This document shows, piece by piece, positions 50,689 to 58,570 of a DNA stretch of 64,000 bases. A program made the position numbers and the translations under genes. The DNA comes from Bacillota bacterium (GTDB taxonomy: Bacteria > Bacillota > Clostridia > Lachnospirales > Lachnospiraceae): NCBI GenBank assembly GCA_023387655.1, contig JAEWHR010000020.1:1-64000 (forward strand), written 5' to 3'. Each line of letters begins with the position of its first letter. Position 1 is the first letter of the stretch. Below the pieces are notes generated by a model that saw only the letters and a program-made list of their open reading frames with translations, had not been told where the DNA came from and did not search any database.

Positions 50689-50920
50689 CTTTATTCCCTT
50701 GCTTGGTCCTGAGCTGTATGCCATTGTGTAAGAAGTCCAGTGCATCTCTTATTTTCTGATTACTCATGCTTCTTAGTTCTTCTTTAGTCATCAAGAGAGC
50801 AGCATTTTCTTTTTCATTACTTATCGTTATGCTATACTCTTTTGACTTATCATGATAATCAATATTGTATGTATACCCGTGTTTCTCACAAAAGTCTTTT
50901 AAATAATCATTTAACCCCAT
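50684..50920 (-). CDS. Hypothetical phage early protein
   Basis: A 78-residue protein from the ATG at 50920, preceded by GGAGG 10 nt upstream. MGLNDYLKDFCEKHGYTYNI, then a short beta pair and a helical end. No motif recognised. Part of the leftward early operon of small genes. Confidence 0.65.
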   Translation of the reverse strand: MGLNDYLKDFCEKHGYTYNIDYHDKSKEYSITISNEKENAALLMTKEELRSMSNQKIRDALDFLHNGIQLRTKQGNKE

Positions 50921-50989
50921 AATTTTACATCCTCCTATAAGGTTATTATCTACTAATCGATATGTAGTTGTCAATGTACTGTTGCCTTC

Positions 50990-51244
50990 TTACATATTGA
51001 AAACTTCTTTATAAGTTTTCTCTGTTTCTACATAGCTCATATTTTTTATATGATTAATCAATGATTCATCTTTGCAATAAACCAATAACTCTGATTTCAT
51101 ATCAATCATATGTTCAATAAAGTCTTTTCTAAGAAATCCGACACATGAATCTGTCATGTATGTACTGTCATTTCCTAATTCATCAAGCGATTCGCTGCAA
51201 CATGTATCGCTGTAATACCAATTACAGTTTTTGCATTTATCCAT
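50990..51244 (-). CDS. Cysteine-rich small phage protein
   Basis: An 84-residue protein. The N-terminal third has CKNCNWYYSDTCC and a further Cys in DSCVGF, spaced like a small zinc-binding module; the rest is helical. Function unknown. Such proteins are common in the early regions of clostridial phages. Confidence 0.7.
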   Translation of the reverse strand: MDKCKNCNWYYSDTCCSESLDELGNDSTYMTDSCVGFLRKDFIEHMIDMKSELLVYCKDESLINHIKNMSYVETEKTYKEVFNM

Positions 51245-51266
51245 ATATTCTCCTCCTAATTTTAGT

Positions 51267-51536
51267 TTAATTAAGCTCGTTTATCATTTCAGTTAATTCT
51301 CTGTAATAGTTAATTTCACTTTCAAAATGATCTTCTAATCTATCTTTCAGTTCTTGTTTTGCTTCTTCTTCTGTTTCTGCATCCAAAAAATCCATGCTTC
51401 CATCAATTACAGATTGCCAACCAATTTCGCTTCCACAATAAACTATACTCCCAACCAGAAGATTTCCATAATATGCTTTTAAGTTTATTTGCTTTTCCCA
51501 ATCATTTTGACCTGGTGTTGCTTCTTCCCATTCCAT
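51267..51536 (-). CDS. Hypothetical phage early protein
   Basis: An 89-residue acidic protein. The YYGNLLVGSIVYCGSEIGWQS segment looks like a beta sheet facing a C-terminal helix (EEEAKQELKDRLEDHFESEI). The pattern resembles small phage proteins without known role. Confidence 0.7.
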   Translation of the reverse strand: MEWEEATPGQNDWEKQINLKAYYGNLLVGSIVYCGSEIGWQSVIDGSMDFLDAETEEEAKQELKDRLEDHFESEINYYRELTEMINELN

Positions 51537-51557
51537 AGCATTCCCTCCATTAACTTT

Positions 51558-51776
51558 CTAGTTTACTGGTCTTTTTAATCTCCATTTTGACCATATTCTT
51601 TTTTCATACCATTCGGGAGAATTGCCACTCCATGATGCAAATACTCTCTCATTTTCTTCATCTATTTGATTAATTACTACACTCCATGACTGCCATCTTA
51701 CATTGAACCGATGTAACCCTTTTGCTTCTCTAACATCGTACACCAACATCCCTACTTTTAACTTCTTTAAAACCAT
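51558..51776 (-). CDS. Hypothetical phage early protein
   Basis: A 72-residue Trp-rich protein (MLVYDVREAKGLHRFNVRWQ, then RVFASWSGNSPEWYEKR). It may be a small SH3-like barrel. No function recognised. GGAATCGGC precedes the ATG. Confidence 0.68.
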   Translation of the reverse strand: MVLKKLKVGMLVYDVREAKGLHRFNVRWQSWSVVINQIDEENERVFASWSGNSPEWYEKRIWSKWRLKRPVN

Positions 51777-51789
51777 GCCGATTCCTCCA

Positions 51790-51930
51790 CTAAATATTAA
51801 TCATATAACCAACAACAAAGCTGTATCTCCCTAGGCCAATCGACAAATATGTAGAACCAACTTCCGTATTTCTTATCGATAATACTATTCCAAATCCTAA
51901 GTGTTTTCTTTTATCCCACTTTACAAACAT
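51790..51930 (-). CDS. Very small phage protein
   Basis: A 46-residue protein, MFVKWDKRKHLGFGIVLSIR then a beta-rich end. GGTGGAG lies 5 nt before the ATG. It fills an otherwise empty 180-bp gap in a tightly packed operon, which supports its being real. Confidence 0.55.
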   Translation of the reverse strand: MFVKWDKRKHLGFGIVLSIRNTEVGSTYLSIGLGRYSFVVGYMINI

Positions 51931-51958
51931 TCAATCTCCACCTTTCATAAATTTTAGT

Positions 51959-52267
51959 TTAATCGTCTGAGCCATATTTGATTAGCCCACCATCTTTTGT
52001 TTCTGTATCTCCCTCTAATGCACGTTCAAACAGTTTTGTAAATGGTTCACCCCAATACGGTTCTCCTGTTTCCTGGTCTGATTCTGCTTCAAGCATTTTT
52101 GCAATCCATTCTGCGAATTCTTGCGATTTCCCTCTCATTACCTTTGATTCATCGTAATTATCCGGATTATTTTCAAACAAGTATTTCAAATCCTTGATAC
52201 TAATTTCCATTTTTAGTTTTTTGTCATCAACTTCGATTTTCATAACACTTTTTGTGCTTTTATACAT
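51959..52267 (-). CDS. Hypothetical phage early protein
   Basis: A 102-residue acidic protein from the ATG at 52267 (GGAGG 10 nt upstream). A short beta hairpin VMKIEVDDKKLKMEISIKDL precedes helices. No motif recognised. Confidence 0.65.
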   Translation of the reverse strand: MYKSTKSVMKIEVDDKKLKMEISIKDLKYLFENNPDNYDESKVMRGKSQEFAEWIAKMLEAESDQETGEPYWGEPFTKLFERALEGDTETKDGGLIKYGSDD

Positions 52268-52297
52268 ATTTCGCAATCCTCCTAAATATTAATTTAA

Positions 52298-52561
52298 CTA
52301 ATCCTTCACTTCTTCCACATCGCCTAGTAATTGACCGCACTCAGGACAATACTTATAATCCTTGCCTGTTACTTCAATCCCACAACACATTGTTTCAAAT
52401 GTATCGTCTTCCAGAAAATGATATACTGTCTTTGGAATCATCTTTTCAAGTGCTCTAATTGCACTTGTAGCTGTTTCAAGATATATAGGTGGATTAGTTC
52501 CGTTATACTCTCCACTGCCTATATACTCTTGCAAATCCTTAATTGCTCCTTGCTCATTCAT
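52298..52561 (-). CDS. Zinc-ribbon phage protein (paralogue 1)
   Basis: An 87-residue protein with helix AIRALEKMIPK, then a Cys pair (MCCGIE) and CPECGQLL. It resembles the upstream gene's product in layout (helix, xxALEKxxPK, Cys pairs, CGQ), so the two are probably paralogues. Start and upstream stop overlap as ATGA at 52558-52561. Confidence 0.72.
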   Translation of the reverse strand: MNEQGAIKDLQEYIGSGEYNGTNPPIYLETATSAIRALEKMIPKTVYHFLEDDTFETMCCGIEVTGKDYKYCPECGQLLGDVEEVKD

Positions 52562-52851
52562 TTTTCCACGCTCCAATCTATTGCCTGTCCGCACTCTAGG
52601 CAGTATTTATGAGTACTCAGACTATCTGTGCTGTATATTGCTCCACCACACGCATGACATTCAAAATAGTTTGCATCATTGTCGATATATCTTGGTTTCT
52701 TTGGCACCTGCTTTTCAAGTGCCTTTATAGCTACCTCTGCTTCTTCACAAAGAAGAGTAATTACCGTTACGTCTTTGCCTTTGGTGTAATCAACAGCGAC
52801 CTTCTTGTTTTGCCTATGTATTGTATCAATAGCTCGCTCTAATGCGTCCAT
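52558..52851 (-). CDS. Zinc-ribbon phage protein (paralogue 2)
   Basis: A 97-residue protein with helix VAIKALEKQVPKK, then CHACGG and CLECGQAIDW, a four-cysteine zinc ribbon. Paralogous to the next gene. Proteins of this kind are frequent in clostridial prophages; no function is established. Confidence 0.74.
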   Translation of the reverse strand: MDALERAIDTIHRQNKKVAVDYTKGKDVTVITLLCEEAEVAIKALEKQVPKKPRYIDNDANYFECHACGGAIYSTDSLSTHKYCLECGQAIDWSVEK

Positions 52852-52886
52852 TCACTTACCTCCGTTCTATTTTTCCTCATAAAAAA

Positions 52887-52916
52887 ACTACCAACTAAAT
52901 ATTGATAGTTGGTAGT
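52887..52916 (-). terminator. Terminator of the HEPN-like cargo gene
   Basis: ACTACCAACTA and TAGTTGGTAGT form a perfect 11-bp stem with an 8-nt loop; on the minus strand seven T follow. It ends the 277-residue gene and isolates it from the zinc-ribbon genes. Confidence 0.88.
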
Positions 52917-52929
52917 AATAGAATAGAAT

Positions 52930-53763
52930 TTATTCATTTTTAACCTTAACACTAGGATGAGACAGTAATTCTTTAAGAGCCTTAGTTACATTATTAAGCG
53001 AATTAGATATTGGCTTCATTTCTAGTTTACCATTTAGAAACTCATTTTTATTTTCAGCAATGATCACTACGGGTTGGTCGTATTTATACTTATTGTTGAA
53101 TAACATTACAGCACTTGCCGCCTTATCTATAACTGGTGCTAATAGGTACAGAAACTCGTAGTACAGTAATGTAATACAATTATTCACGCTATCTATCATA
53201 GATAATATATCAATTTCTTCGTCCAACTTTTGAATTTCATCTTTTACTGTACTCCAAGATTTAAACCTTAGCAATGATTTTTTAGAAGCACTGATTTTTA
53301 TTCCTACATCTGACGCATCTAGCTTAGTCAGAGGAAAATCATAATGTACAATATAATTTCGGAGTCTCTTAAAAAATCGGTATTCAAAATATTCATCGTA
53401 TAATCTACTATCTTCTTTTTTTATATCTTCTTCCTTACCTGAATCTATCTTAATCATTGCTTTTATAACTACATCTATAAAAGTATGGAACGATGTCAAG
53501 TAATCAAACAAATATTTATTGATGTTTTTCAAAATATTTTCACTTTCAACACCTGACATTTTTGCATTTTGAGAGTTTGAATTATAATACTTTTTCACAA
53601 TAATACTATTGCCTATAACCATATCCAATACACGATTAACTTGGGAATAAGTATTAATAAAATCAATTTCATCATAAAATATGTTAATCTGTTCTTCGGT
53701 TGTTTCCTCGAATGAACATATTTTATTTTTAGTAGCATCGAAATTCGCGATATAGTATACCAT
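52930..53763 (-). CDS. Cargo protein with HEPN-like Rx4H motif
   Basis: A 277-residue, mostly helical, Lys-rich protein without signal peptide. Residues 131-140 read FKRLRNYIVH, giving Arg135-x4-His140, with Asn136 directly after Arg, the arrangement of HEPN ribonuclease active sites. A C-terminal helical part follows. It is monocistronic, with a good promoter (53792-53820) and a strong terminator, inside a leftward early operon. Such an isolated unit is typical of a lysogen-expressed moron, and HEPN proteins are often abortive-infection or toxin effectors. The motif is short and the family was not recognised, so function is inference. Confidence 0.75.
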   Translation of the reverse strand: MVYYIANFDATKNKICSFEETTEEQINIFYDEIDFINTYSQVNRVLDMVIGNSIIVKKYYNSNSQNAKMSGVESENILKNINKYLFDYLTSFHTFIDVVIKAMIKIDSGKEEDIKKEDSRLYDEYFEYRFFKRLRNYIVHYDFPLTKLDASDVGIKISASKKSLLRFKSWSTVKDEIQKLDEEIDILSMIDSVNNCITLLYYEFLYLLAPVIDKAASAVMLFNNKYKYDQPVVIIAENKNEFLNGKLEMKPISNSLNNVTKALKELLSHPSVKVKNE

Positions 53764-53791
53764 TATATTCCATCCTTTATAGTTTTCTTAT

Positions 53792-53820
53792 ATTCTATAT
53801 CAATTCTTTCCAACTATCAA
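53792..53820 (-). promoter_or_regulatory. Promoter of the HEPN-like gene
   Basis: On the minus strand TTGATA (53815-53820), 17 bp, TAGAAT (53792-53797). Transcription would start about 20 nt before the ATG at 53763. AAAGGATGG serves as RBS. Confidence 0.7.
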
Positions 53821-53860
53821 TATTCAATTGTCAATGTTCACCATTATCTTTCTTTATCTG

Positions 53861-54769
53861 TCATTTTGCTAAGTAATCATCAAAACTTGATACGCTTTCA
53901 AACACTGCTCTCATATTAACCCACCGTTGAAGTTTTCTAATGATATGTTTTCTAGGCAACTTGTCTCTCTCGTAAACCATTACGTATGGCCAGTAACCTA
54001 ATTCTTTAAGCGTATATATTCTTTCTAAATCTTGATCTATCGTAGTATTAAAGTTAGTAAGTACATATACGCTCATTTTCCGCTTATCCCATTGTGTAAT
54101 CTCTTTAAACTCACGAAATTTTGGCACTATTTTCTCTTTATCATTGTAATTATCCCAAGCAAAATGTATCTGTTTAATCTTCATCTGCTTTATTGCTTCT
54201 GCCTTTTCCTCAGTCATGATACGTATATCGCAACCTTGTGAAAAATCAATCCATGCTTTACTATCTATAAGCTGATGACTTAAATCTTTCCATTCCCTGC
54301 AAGCAAACATATTAGGATCAAGAAGAACTATATTCTTTTGACCTCTCCAAAACTCAGATAAGTCCGCTACTTTCTTACTGGTTCGACCTTCCTTATCCTT
54401 TACTATGCAGAAGTCACACCCTCTTGGACATCCTCTTGTAAGAAATCCGTATGCAGTATCTGTTACTCCGTACATTCCATAGTCTGGATATATATGTTCT
54501 ACCTCTTGTGAAAGTTCTAACCCACCATCTGGATAGTAATATCCTGTACCGCCTCTAACAATCTCTTTGGCATAAATCATGTTGTCGTAATCAGGTGTAA
54601 ATGTAAAAACCTTACTCATATACACTTTGTCATAGTCACCTTCACATAATGCTGTGATAGGATCGTACCATTCTACAAAGTCACCATTTTGTTTATGCCA
54701 TGCAGATAATTTCATCAAAGGAAGATTAGGAAAGTTATGTCCATCTACATCAATTAAACCTATCTTCAT
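53861..54769 (-). CDS. Phage radical SAM protein
   Basis: A 302-residue radical SAM enzyme. Cys114, Cys118 and Cys121 in RGCPRGCDFC bind the [4Fe-4S] cluster. The N-terminal about 100 residues (MKIGLIDVDGHNFPNLPLMK, AKEIVRGGTGYYYPDGG) look like the Rossmann domain of cobalamin-dependent members, but the cobalamin His motif is not clear. Similar proteins are found in clostridial phages. The substrate is unknown; DNA-base, tRNA or protein modification are all possible. No partner gene next to it suggests which. Confidence 0.82.
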   Translation of the reverse strand: MKIGLIDVDGHNFPNLPLMKLSAWHKQNGDFVEWYDPITALCEGDYDKVYMSKVFTFTPDYDNMIYAKEIVRGGTGYYYPDGGLELSQEVEHIYPDYGMYGVTDTAYGFLTRGCPRGCDFCIVKDKEGRTSKKVADLSEFWRGQKNIVLLDPNMFACREWKDLSHQLIDSKAWIDFSQGCDIRIMTEEKAEAIKQMKIKQIHFAWDNYNDKEKIVPKFREFKEITQWDKRKMSVYVLTNFNTTIDQDLERIYTLKELGYWPYVMVYERDKLPRKHIIRKLQRWVNMRAVFESVSSFDDYLAK

Positions 54770-54805
54770 TTCTCACCTTTTGGCTTTCCCATGCTACCTC
54801 CTTAA

Positions 54806-54943
54806 CTATTCAAAGTTTTCTAGTACCTCATAAATTTCATCCTCTAGTCGCTGCTTATCATCCTCTATGTAACAATCTTGGATTGCTTCAAAATCACTCC
54901 ATATTACCTCTGTAATTACCTTTGCTAATTCTTGTCTTGTCAT
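54806..54943 (-). CDS. Very small acidic phage protein
   Basis: A 45-residue protein, MTRQELAKVITEVIWSDFEA and a helical acidic end. AAAGGGG precedes the ATG. Fills the gap between the 252-residue and radical SAM genes. Function unknown. Confidence 0.55.
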   Translation of the reverse strand: MTRQELAKVITEVIWSDFEAIQDCYIEDDKQRLEDEIYEVLENFE

Positions 54944-54983
54944 GTTTTCCCCTTTCCGCTAACTTAGTTAGCTAAATCTCGAT

Positions 54984-55742
54984 TTAACTTAACTCCCATT
55001 CTGGTTTTTCATCTGGTTCCACATCATAAGTTTTGTATTCGATATCAATTTCGATATCTATAAATGCTCTTCTTAATCTCAATATCATAATTTCAAAGTT
55101 AGACAGTGTTCTCAAAGAGTTAATGTCTACAGTTTCATCAATACTGGTACTCATTATAGACCACTCATCTTTATCTTTATCTTTATACACACGCATTGTA
55201 TACTCTAGCTCTGCTTTTTTATCATGTTCACATGCAAATACAATCTTTGCATTATCGAAACTTGAACTGAAGTATCGTTCCTCTTCTTTTTCAACATCAA
55301 CGGAAACTTCTACATAATCGTAATAAGGTTCTCCATCTTCACAATTTGCTTCTAATCCGTCTGTATCAACATTCTTTGCTACATATTTTTTGTATTCATC
55401 AAATATTGTTGATAGCTTGACTACTTTTTCTTCTGGCTCAATCATCAATTCTTTGAAACTTTCTAATATGTGCTTGTTATCTACTAATGAAGTTTTATTG
55501 ATGATGCTAGTAAGTACAGAATCAAGCTTTACAGTGTAGTCGTTAAAGCTATGTCTTTCAATTACTGGTATCATTACTTCTTTTAGCTTTGTTTTAATTG
55601 CCTTTTCTCCGTCACCCCATCTAAATATGTCACCTACTGCATCATCAATGGCTTTTATAAACTTTTCTTCAACTATTTTTTCAATGGTTCCATCCTCTAA
55701 TTTCTTTTGCAGCATTTCTGCGATATTTTGCTCTAATGTCAT
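54984..55742 (-). CDS. Hypothetical phage early protein
   Basis: A 252-residue, very acidic protein. The N-terminal half is helical (QNIAEMLQKKLEDGTIEKIV), and the C-terminal half alternates strands and acidic loops. It lies directly downstream of the clamp-like gene. No function recognised; a DNA-mimic or replication accessory role cannot be judged from sequence. Confidence 0.7.
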   Translation of the reverse strand: MTLEQNIAEMLQKKLEDGTIEKIVEEKFIKAIDDAVGDIFRWGDGEKAIKTKLKEVMIPVIERHSFNDYTVKLDSVLTSIINKTSLVDNKHILESFKELMIEPEEKVVKLSTIFDEYKKYVAKNVDTDGLEANCEDGEPYYDYVEVSVDVEKEEERYFSSSFDNAKIVFACEHDKKAELEYTMRVYKDKDKDEWSIMSTSIDETVDINSLRTLSNFEIMILRLRRAFIDIEIDIEYKTYDVEPDEKPEWELS

Positions 55743-55787
55743 AACTCATTCCTCCTATTTTCTACTTGCTTTTCCACTAATCTTGAT

Positions 55788-56330
55788 TTAAATGTTTATC
55801 CTTACTGGTAAGATCATCTTGATATTCTTCTCTCCGCTCCGAATGATGATTGGTTCTTGCTTACTTCTTATTTCCAATCTAGCAGTATTATCCTTTTTGG
55901 TAATTCCGCTAATAGACTTAAGAGCATCAATTAAATATGTTGGATTCACTCCGATCACGCCAATGTTTTCTTTCTCTAACTCCTGATTAATTATCTTATC
56001 AACAGGATAATAAGCGCCATCTGGTTGCTTACAGCCGATAATATCATCGGCAGCAATAACAAGTGCTCTATCACCTATTAATTCCACAGTAACGTCCATA
56101 ACTCCTTTAAGAGCAGGAATTATTGTCTTAACATAGCACTCAAAGTTATCCCCTATATAGCTTGCATATTCCACTGATACTCTATGACCATCTAGCGCTG
56201 CCGCTCTTACTTCACCATCTTTAAAACGTAGGTGGATATATTGCATCTTCTCGTCTCCACAAGTGGTTGTAAACTTCTTAGTTCCGTTTATAATTCTTTT
56301 AAATTCGTCTGAATCAATAATTGCTTTCAT
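55788..56330 (-). CDS. Short sliding-clamp-like protein
   Basis: A 180-residue protein resembling DNA polymerase III beta subunit but half its length. ALDGHRVSVEYA matches the clamp pattern xxATDGHRL. The C-terminus (PTYLIDALKSI, then PIIIRSGEKNIKMILPVRI) matches the end of DnaN, whose last residues are MPVRL-like. Only two clamp domains fit, compared with three in DnaN (about 370 residues), so a complete ring would need three subunits, as in T4 gp45 or PCNA. It may be a phage processivity factor or a decoy clamp. It lies beside the replisome organizer. Confidence 0.72.
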   Translation of the reverse strand: MKAIIDSDEFKRIINGTKKFTTTCGDEKMQYIHLRFKDGEVRAAALDGHRVSVEYASYIGDNFECYVKTIIPALKGVMDVTVELIGDRALVIAADDIIGCKQPDGAYYPVDKIINQELEKENIGVIGVNPTYLIDALKSISGITKKDNTARLEIRSKQEPIIIRSGEKNIKMILPVRINI

Positions 56331-56652
56331 TGACTACCTCCTGCCTGCTTCTAAAAAGCTTAATAATCGATAAGTTATCCCACTCCTCAGAAAAACATTT
56401 GATAAACTCGGGAGGAAAACTACTGACTTTAGTCTCTATCTTATCCTCGTACTTTGACATATCTCCTTGTGCTGTGTCTGCTATTGATACTCCATGGTAA
56501 GTCACTACATATGTACCTGCTTTAACATGTTGCTTTTGCACATATTTACCAACTTTGTTTCTTGATATCCCTGTTAGCTCAGACACCTCGGAAAAGCTCA
56601 ATTCCTTGTGTACATCACCGGTTTTTATATTGTGAACATCGTATTTATGCAT
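56314..56652 (-). CDS. Hypothetical protein with HTH-like segment
   Basis: A 112-residue protein. LSFSEVSELTGISRNKVGKYVQKQ resembles a NUMOD/helix-turn-helix unit for DNA binding. It overlaps the clamp-like gene by 17 bp and abuts the replisome organizer, so a replication-linked role is likely. Confidence 0.7.
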   Translation of the reverse strand: MHKYDVHNIKTGDVHKELSFSEVSELTGISRNKVGKYVQKQHVKAGTYVVTYHGVSIADTAQGDMSKYEDKIETKVSSFPPEFIKCFSEEWDNLSIIKLFRSRQEVVNESNY

Positions 56653-57516
56653 CTATCTACCTCCTAACAACTGTTGTTCTAAATTATCATAATCGTAATC
56701 TCTTTGAGGGAAGTCATTAAACTTATTGGGTCTTGATTGCTTTTTAGGCTTTTGTTGCTGTGTCTGCCTGTTGGCATAATTTCCATCCAGAACTTTGGCC
56801 ATATTAGAATCCTTAATCAGCCAATCAAAGTTTGCGGTCCAATCACGGTCATTCTTTCCTTTTAAAAAATCACTCTGCTCGGCTAATTCAAATACTCTCT
56901 TTAAATCATCAATAGTATAAGAATTTAATCTTGCCTTGATTGCTTTTTTACGTGTTTCTGATAAAGACGTCAATTTAGGAAACGACACGCAAGTGTTGTT
57001 ATACATATCAGCTAATTGCTGATAATCTATTCTTTCTCTTATATCTATATCTTTATCTTCTTCTCTTTCTATATCTATATCTGTTTCGTTACCATGCGTT
57101 ACAGTAGCGTTACATGTAACGTTACATTCTATAGATTTACCTCCTCGATGTTTTGCAACGCGAAGTCTAGTCTGCTCTCTTATTCTTTCAAGACCCTCAA
57201 TGTTTTGATATTTTTCCCATGATGAAACATGAATAAAATCTTCTATGATATCTATCATTTCAAATCTTTTGAATGTATTTAATGCTAATTGTACAGTTAC
57301 AAGAGGCCTGTTAAATTCCGAGGAAAGCATCTGTTCTGTATATGGTATATCCTTAGTAAAATAGACTAACCCTCCATCATTTGTATTACCTGCAAGACAA
57401 AGTATCTTAAACCAAATTACTATGATAGAATCGCCTTCTGGCATATTCTCTATTTGTCGTATCTTTCGGTTATCAAACACCTGTGTTGCTATTTTAATCC
57501 ATTTCACACCTGACAT
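56653..57516 (-). CDS. Phage replisome organizer
   Basis: A 287-residue replication initiator. The N-terminal winged helix matches the phage replisome-organizer domain (VKWIKIATQVFDNRKIRQIE, then IVIWFKILCLAG). A variable acidic linker (ETDIDIEREEDKDIDIRERI) follows, then a DnaD-like domain (IKARLNSYTIDDLKRVFELA, WLIKDSNMAKVLDGNY). It opens the origin and loads helicase. GGAGG 7 nt upstream sets ATG 57516. The DNA coding the linker is AT-rich and repetitive. Confidence 0.88.
   Translation of the reverse strand: MSGVKWIKIATQVFDNRKIRQIENMPEGDSIIVIWFKILCLAGNTNDGGLVYFTKDIPYTEQMLSSEFNRPLVTVQLALNTFKRFEMIDIIEDFIHVSSWEKYQNIEGLERIREQTRLRVAKHRGGKSIECNVTCNATVTHGNETDIDIEREEDKDIDIRERIDYQQLADMYNNTCVSFPKLTSLSETRKKAIKARLNSYTIDDLKRVFELAEQSDFLKGKNDRDWTANFDWLIKDSNMAKVLDGNYANRQTQQQKPKKQSRPNKFNDFPQRDYDYDNLEQQLLGGR
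57029..57094. repeat. Repeated AT-rich tract, candidate replication origin
   Basis: Within the replisome-organizer gene the tract contains ATATCTATATCT at about 57040 and again at about 57080, with CTTATCTTCTTCT between. The iterons lie in the linker-coding part, as in lambda O and several Firmicute phages. Assignment as an origin is inference. Confidence 0.45.
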
Positions 57517-57547
57517 TTTAAAACCTCCATTATAGCCTTGAAACTTG

Positions 57548-57787
57548 TTATCTTGATGTACCAATTATCCAGTCGTAATCTTCACTATCTTTAATTACAT
57601 ACCTTCCATCCGATAATTGCTCTGCAGTCATATTATCGAGTTGTTTGTCAGTACAATTTGAAAACTTGCTGCTCGATAATATTCTTCTTAAAAGCCTACG
57701 CCTATCTGCTATTTCTTCTCGTGAATATTCGATATATTCGGTACCGACAATTCTTTTTGTGTTACGTAGTAAATCCTCTGTTTTCAT
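57548..57787 (-). CDS. Hypothetical phage protein
   Basis: A 79-residue basic then acidic protein (MKTEDLLRNTKRIVGTEYIE, then RRLLRRILSSSKFSNCTDKQ). Lies between the HAD-like and organizer genes. Not recognised. Confidence 0.65.
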   Translation of the reverse strand: MKTEDLLRNTKRIVGTEYIEYSREEIADRRRLLRRILSSSKFSNCTDKQLDNMTAEQLSDGRYVIKDSEDYDWIIGTSR

Positions 57788-57800
57788 AATATTCCTCTTA

Positions 57801-58139
57801 TTAGAGTAGATTCAGAACAGGATTCTGCGGATGTACTGCCCTATCGTCTATGTAAATGTCAGCAAATATTTTTCTGCTATCATCACCATAGAACGCAACA
57901 TGCTCGGGTAAATTTTCGTTTATCGCATCAAATTCAAGGTTGAAATCTTGGCACCAGTGTATCGCTGCATCTAAGTACATACCTTTTCTACAGGTCCATA
58001 AAATCAACTTACAACCATTGCTTTTAAGGTGTTTTAATTTTTCTATAAGTGCTATGTTTTCATTACCTATCGCTGGATATCTATCGATACATAATGTACC
58101 GTCGAAATCTACAGCGATTACTTTATTCTTTTTCATCAT
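57801..58139 (-). CDS. Phage HAD-like phosphatase
   Basis: A 112-residue minimal HAD protein. Motif I VDFDGTL, motif II LWTCRKG, and acidic motif DDSRKIFADIYIDD give a compact hydrolase without cap. GGAGG lies 5 nt before the ATG at 58139. Small HAD proteins of this type occur in phage early regions, possibly in nucleotide or DNA-end metabolism. Confidence 0.82.
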   Translation of the reverse strand: MMKKNKVIAVDFDGTLCIDRYPAIGNENIALIEKLKHLKSNGCKLILWTCRKGMYLDAAIHWCQDFNLEFDAINENLPEHVAFYGDDSRKIFADIYIDDRAVHPQNPVLNLL

Positions 58140-58557
58140 TAATACCTCCAAGATCAAAATGTTGTAGTGCTTTCCCATGAATCCTATGGACCTGCGTACG
58201 CTCGTATCCTAAATCTATTGATATTACATCCCAAGATTTAAAAAGAATATAGCGCTTATGTAACAACTCGCTTTCAAGTCCATCTTTCATTTTTAAAATA
58301 GCAGATTCTATGGCAATTTTTATAACCATGCAATTCGCAGTAACGTTGTCAATAGATTGCATTGTCTTTTCAAGCTTGACCATATAGTCAGATAAATCAG
58401 ATGTTCTACCTGATGTTGGCATATCACTATAGTTTTGAGACTTAGCGCTTATCATTGTTTCAATAATGCTTTTTTTTTGATCCTGTAGTGATCTAATTTT
58501 ATGACATAGATTTCGATAACTTTTTAGGTACTCCTTTTTCTTTTCTATTTCTGTCAA
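58123..58557 (-). CDS. Sigma-70 region 4-like phage regulator (DUF1492/ArpU type)
   Basis: A 144-residue protein. A long helical N-terminal part is followed by a sigma-region-4-like helix-turn-helix (LLHKRYILFKSWDVISIDLG, ERTQVHRIHGKALQHF). In Firmicute phages this kind acts as the late-gene activator. It would be the candidate factor that turns on packaging and head genes, which have no obvious promoter of their own. Confidence 0.78.
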   Translation of the reverse strand: MTEIEKKKEYLKSYRNLCHKIRSLQDQKKSIIETMISAKSQNYSDMPTSGRTSDLSDYMVKLEKTMQSIDNVTANCMVIKIAIESAILKMKDGLESELLHKRYILFKSWDVISIDLGYERTQVHRIHGKALQHFDLGGINDEKE

Positions 58558-58570
58558 CTAATCACCGTCC

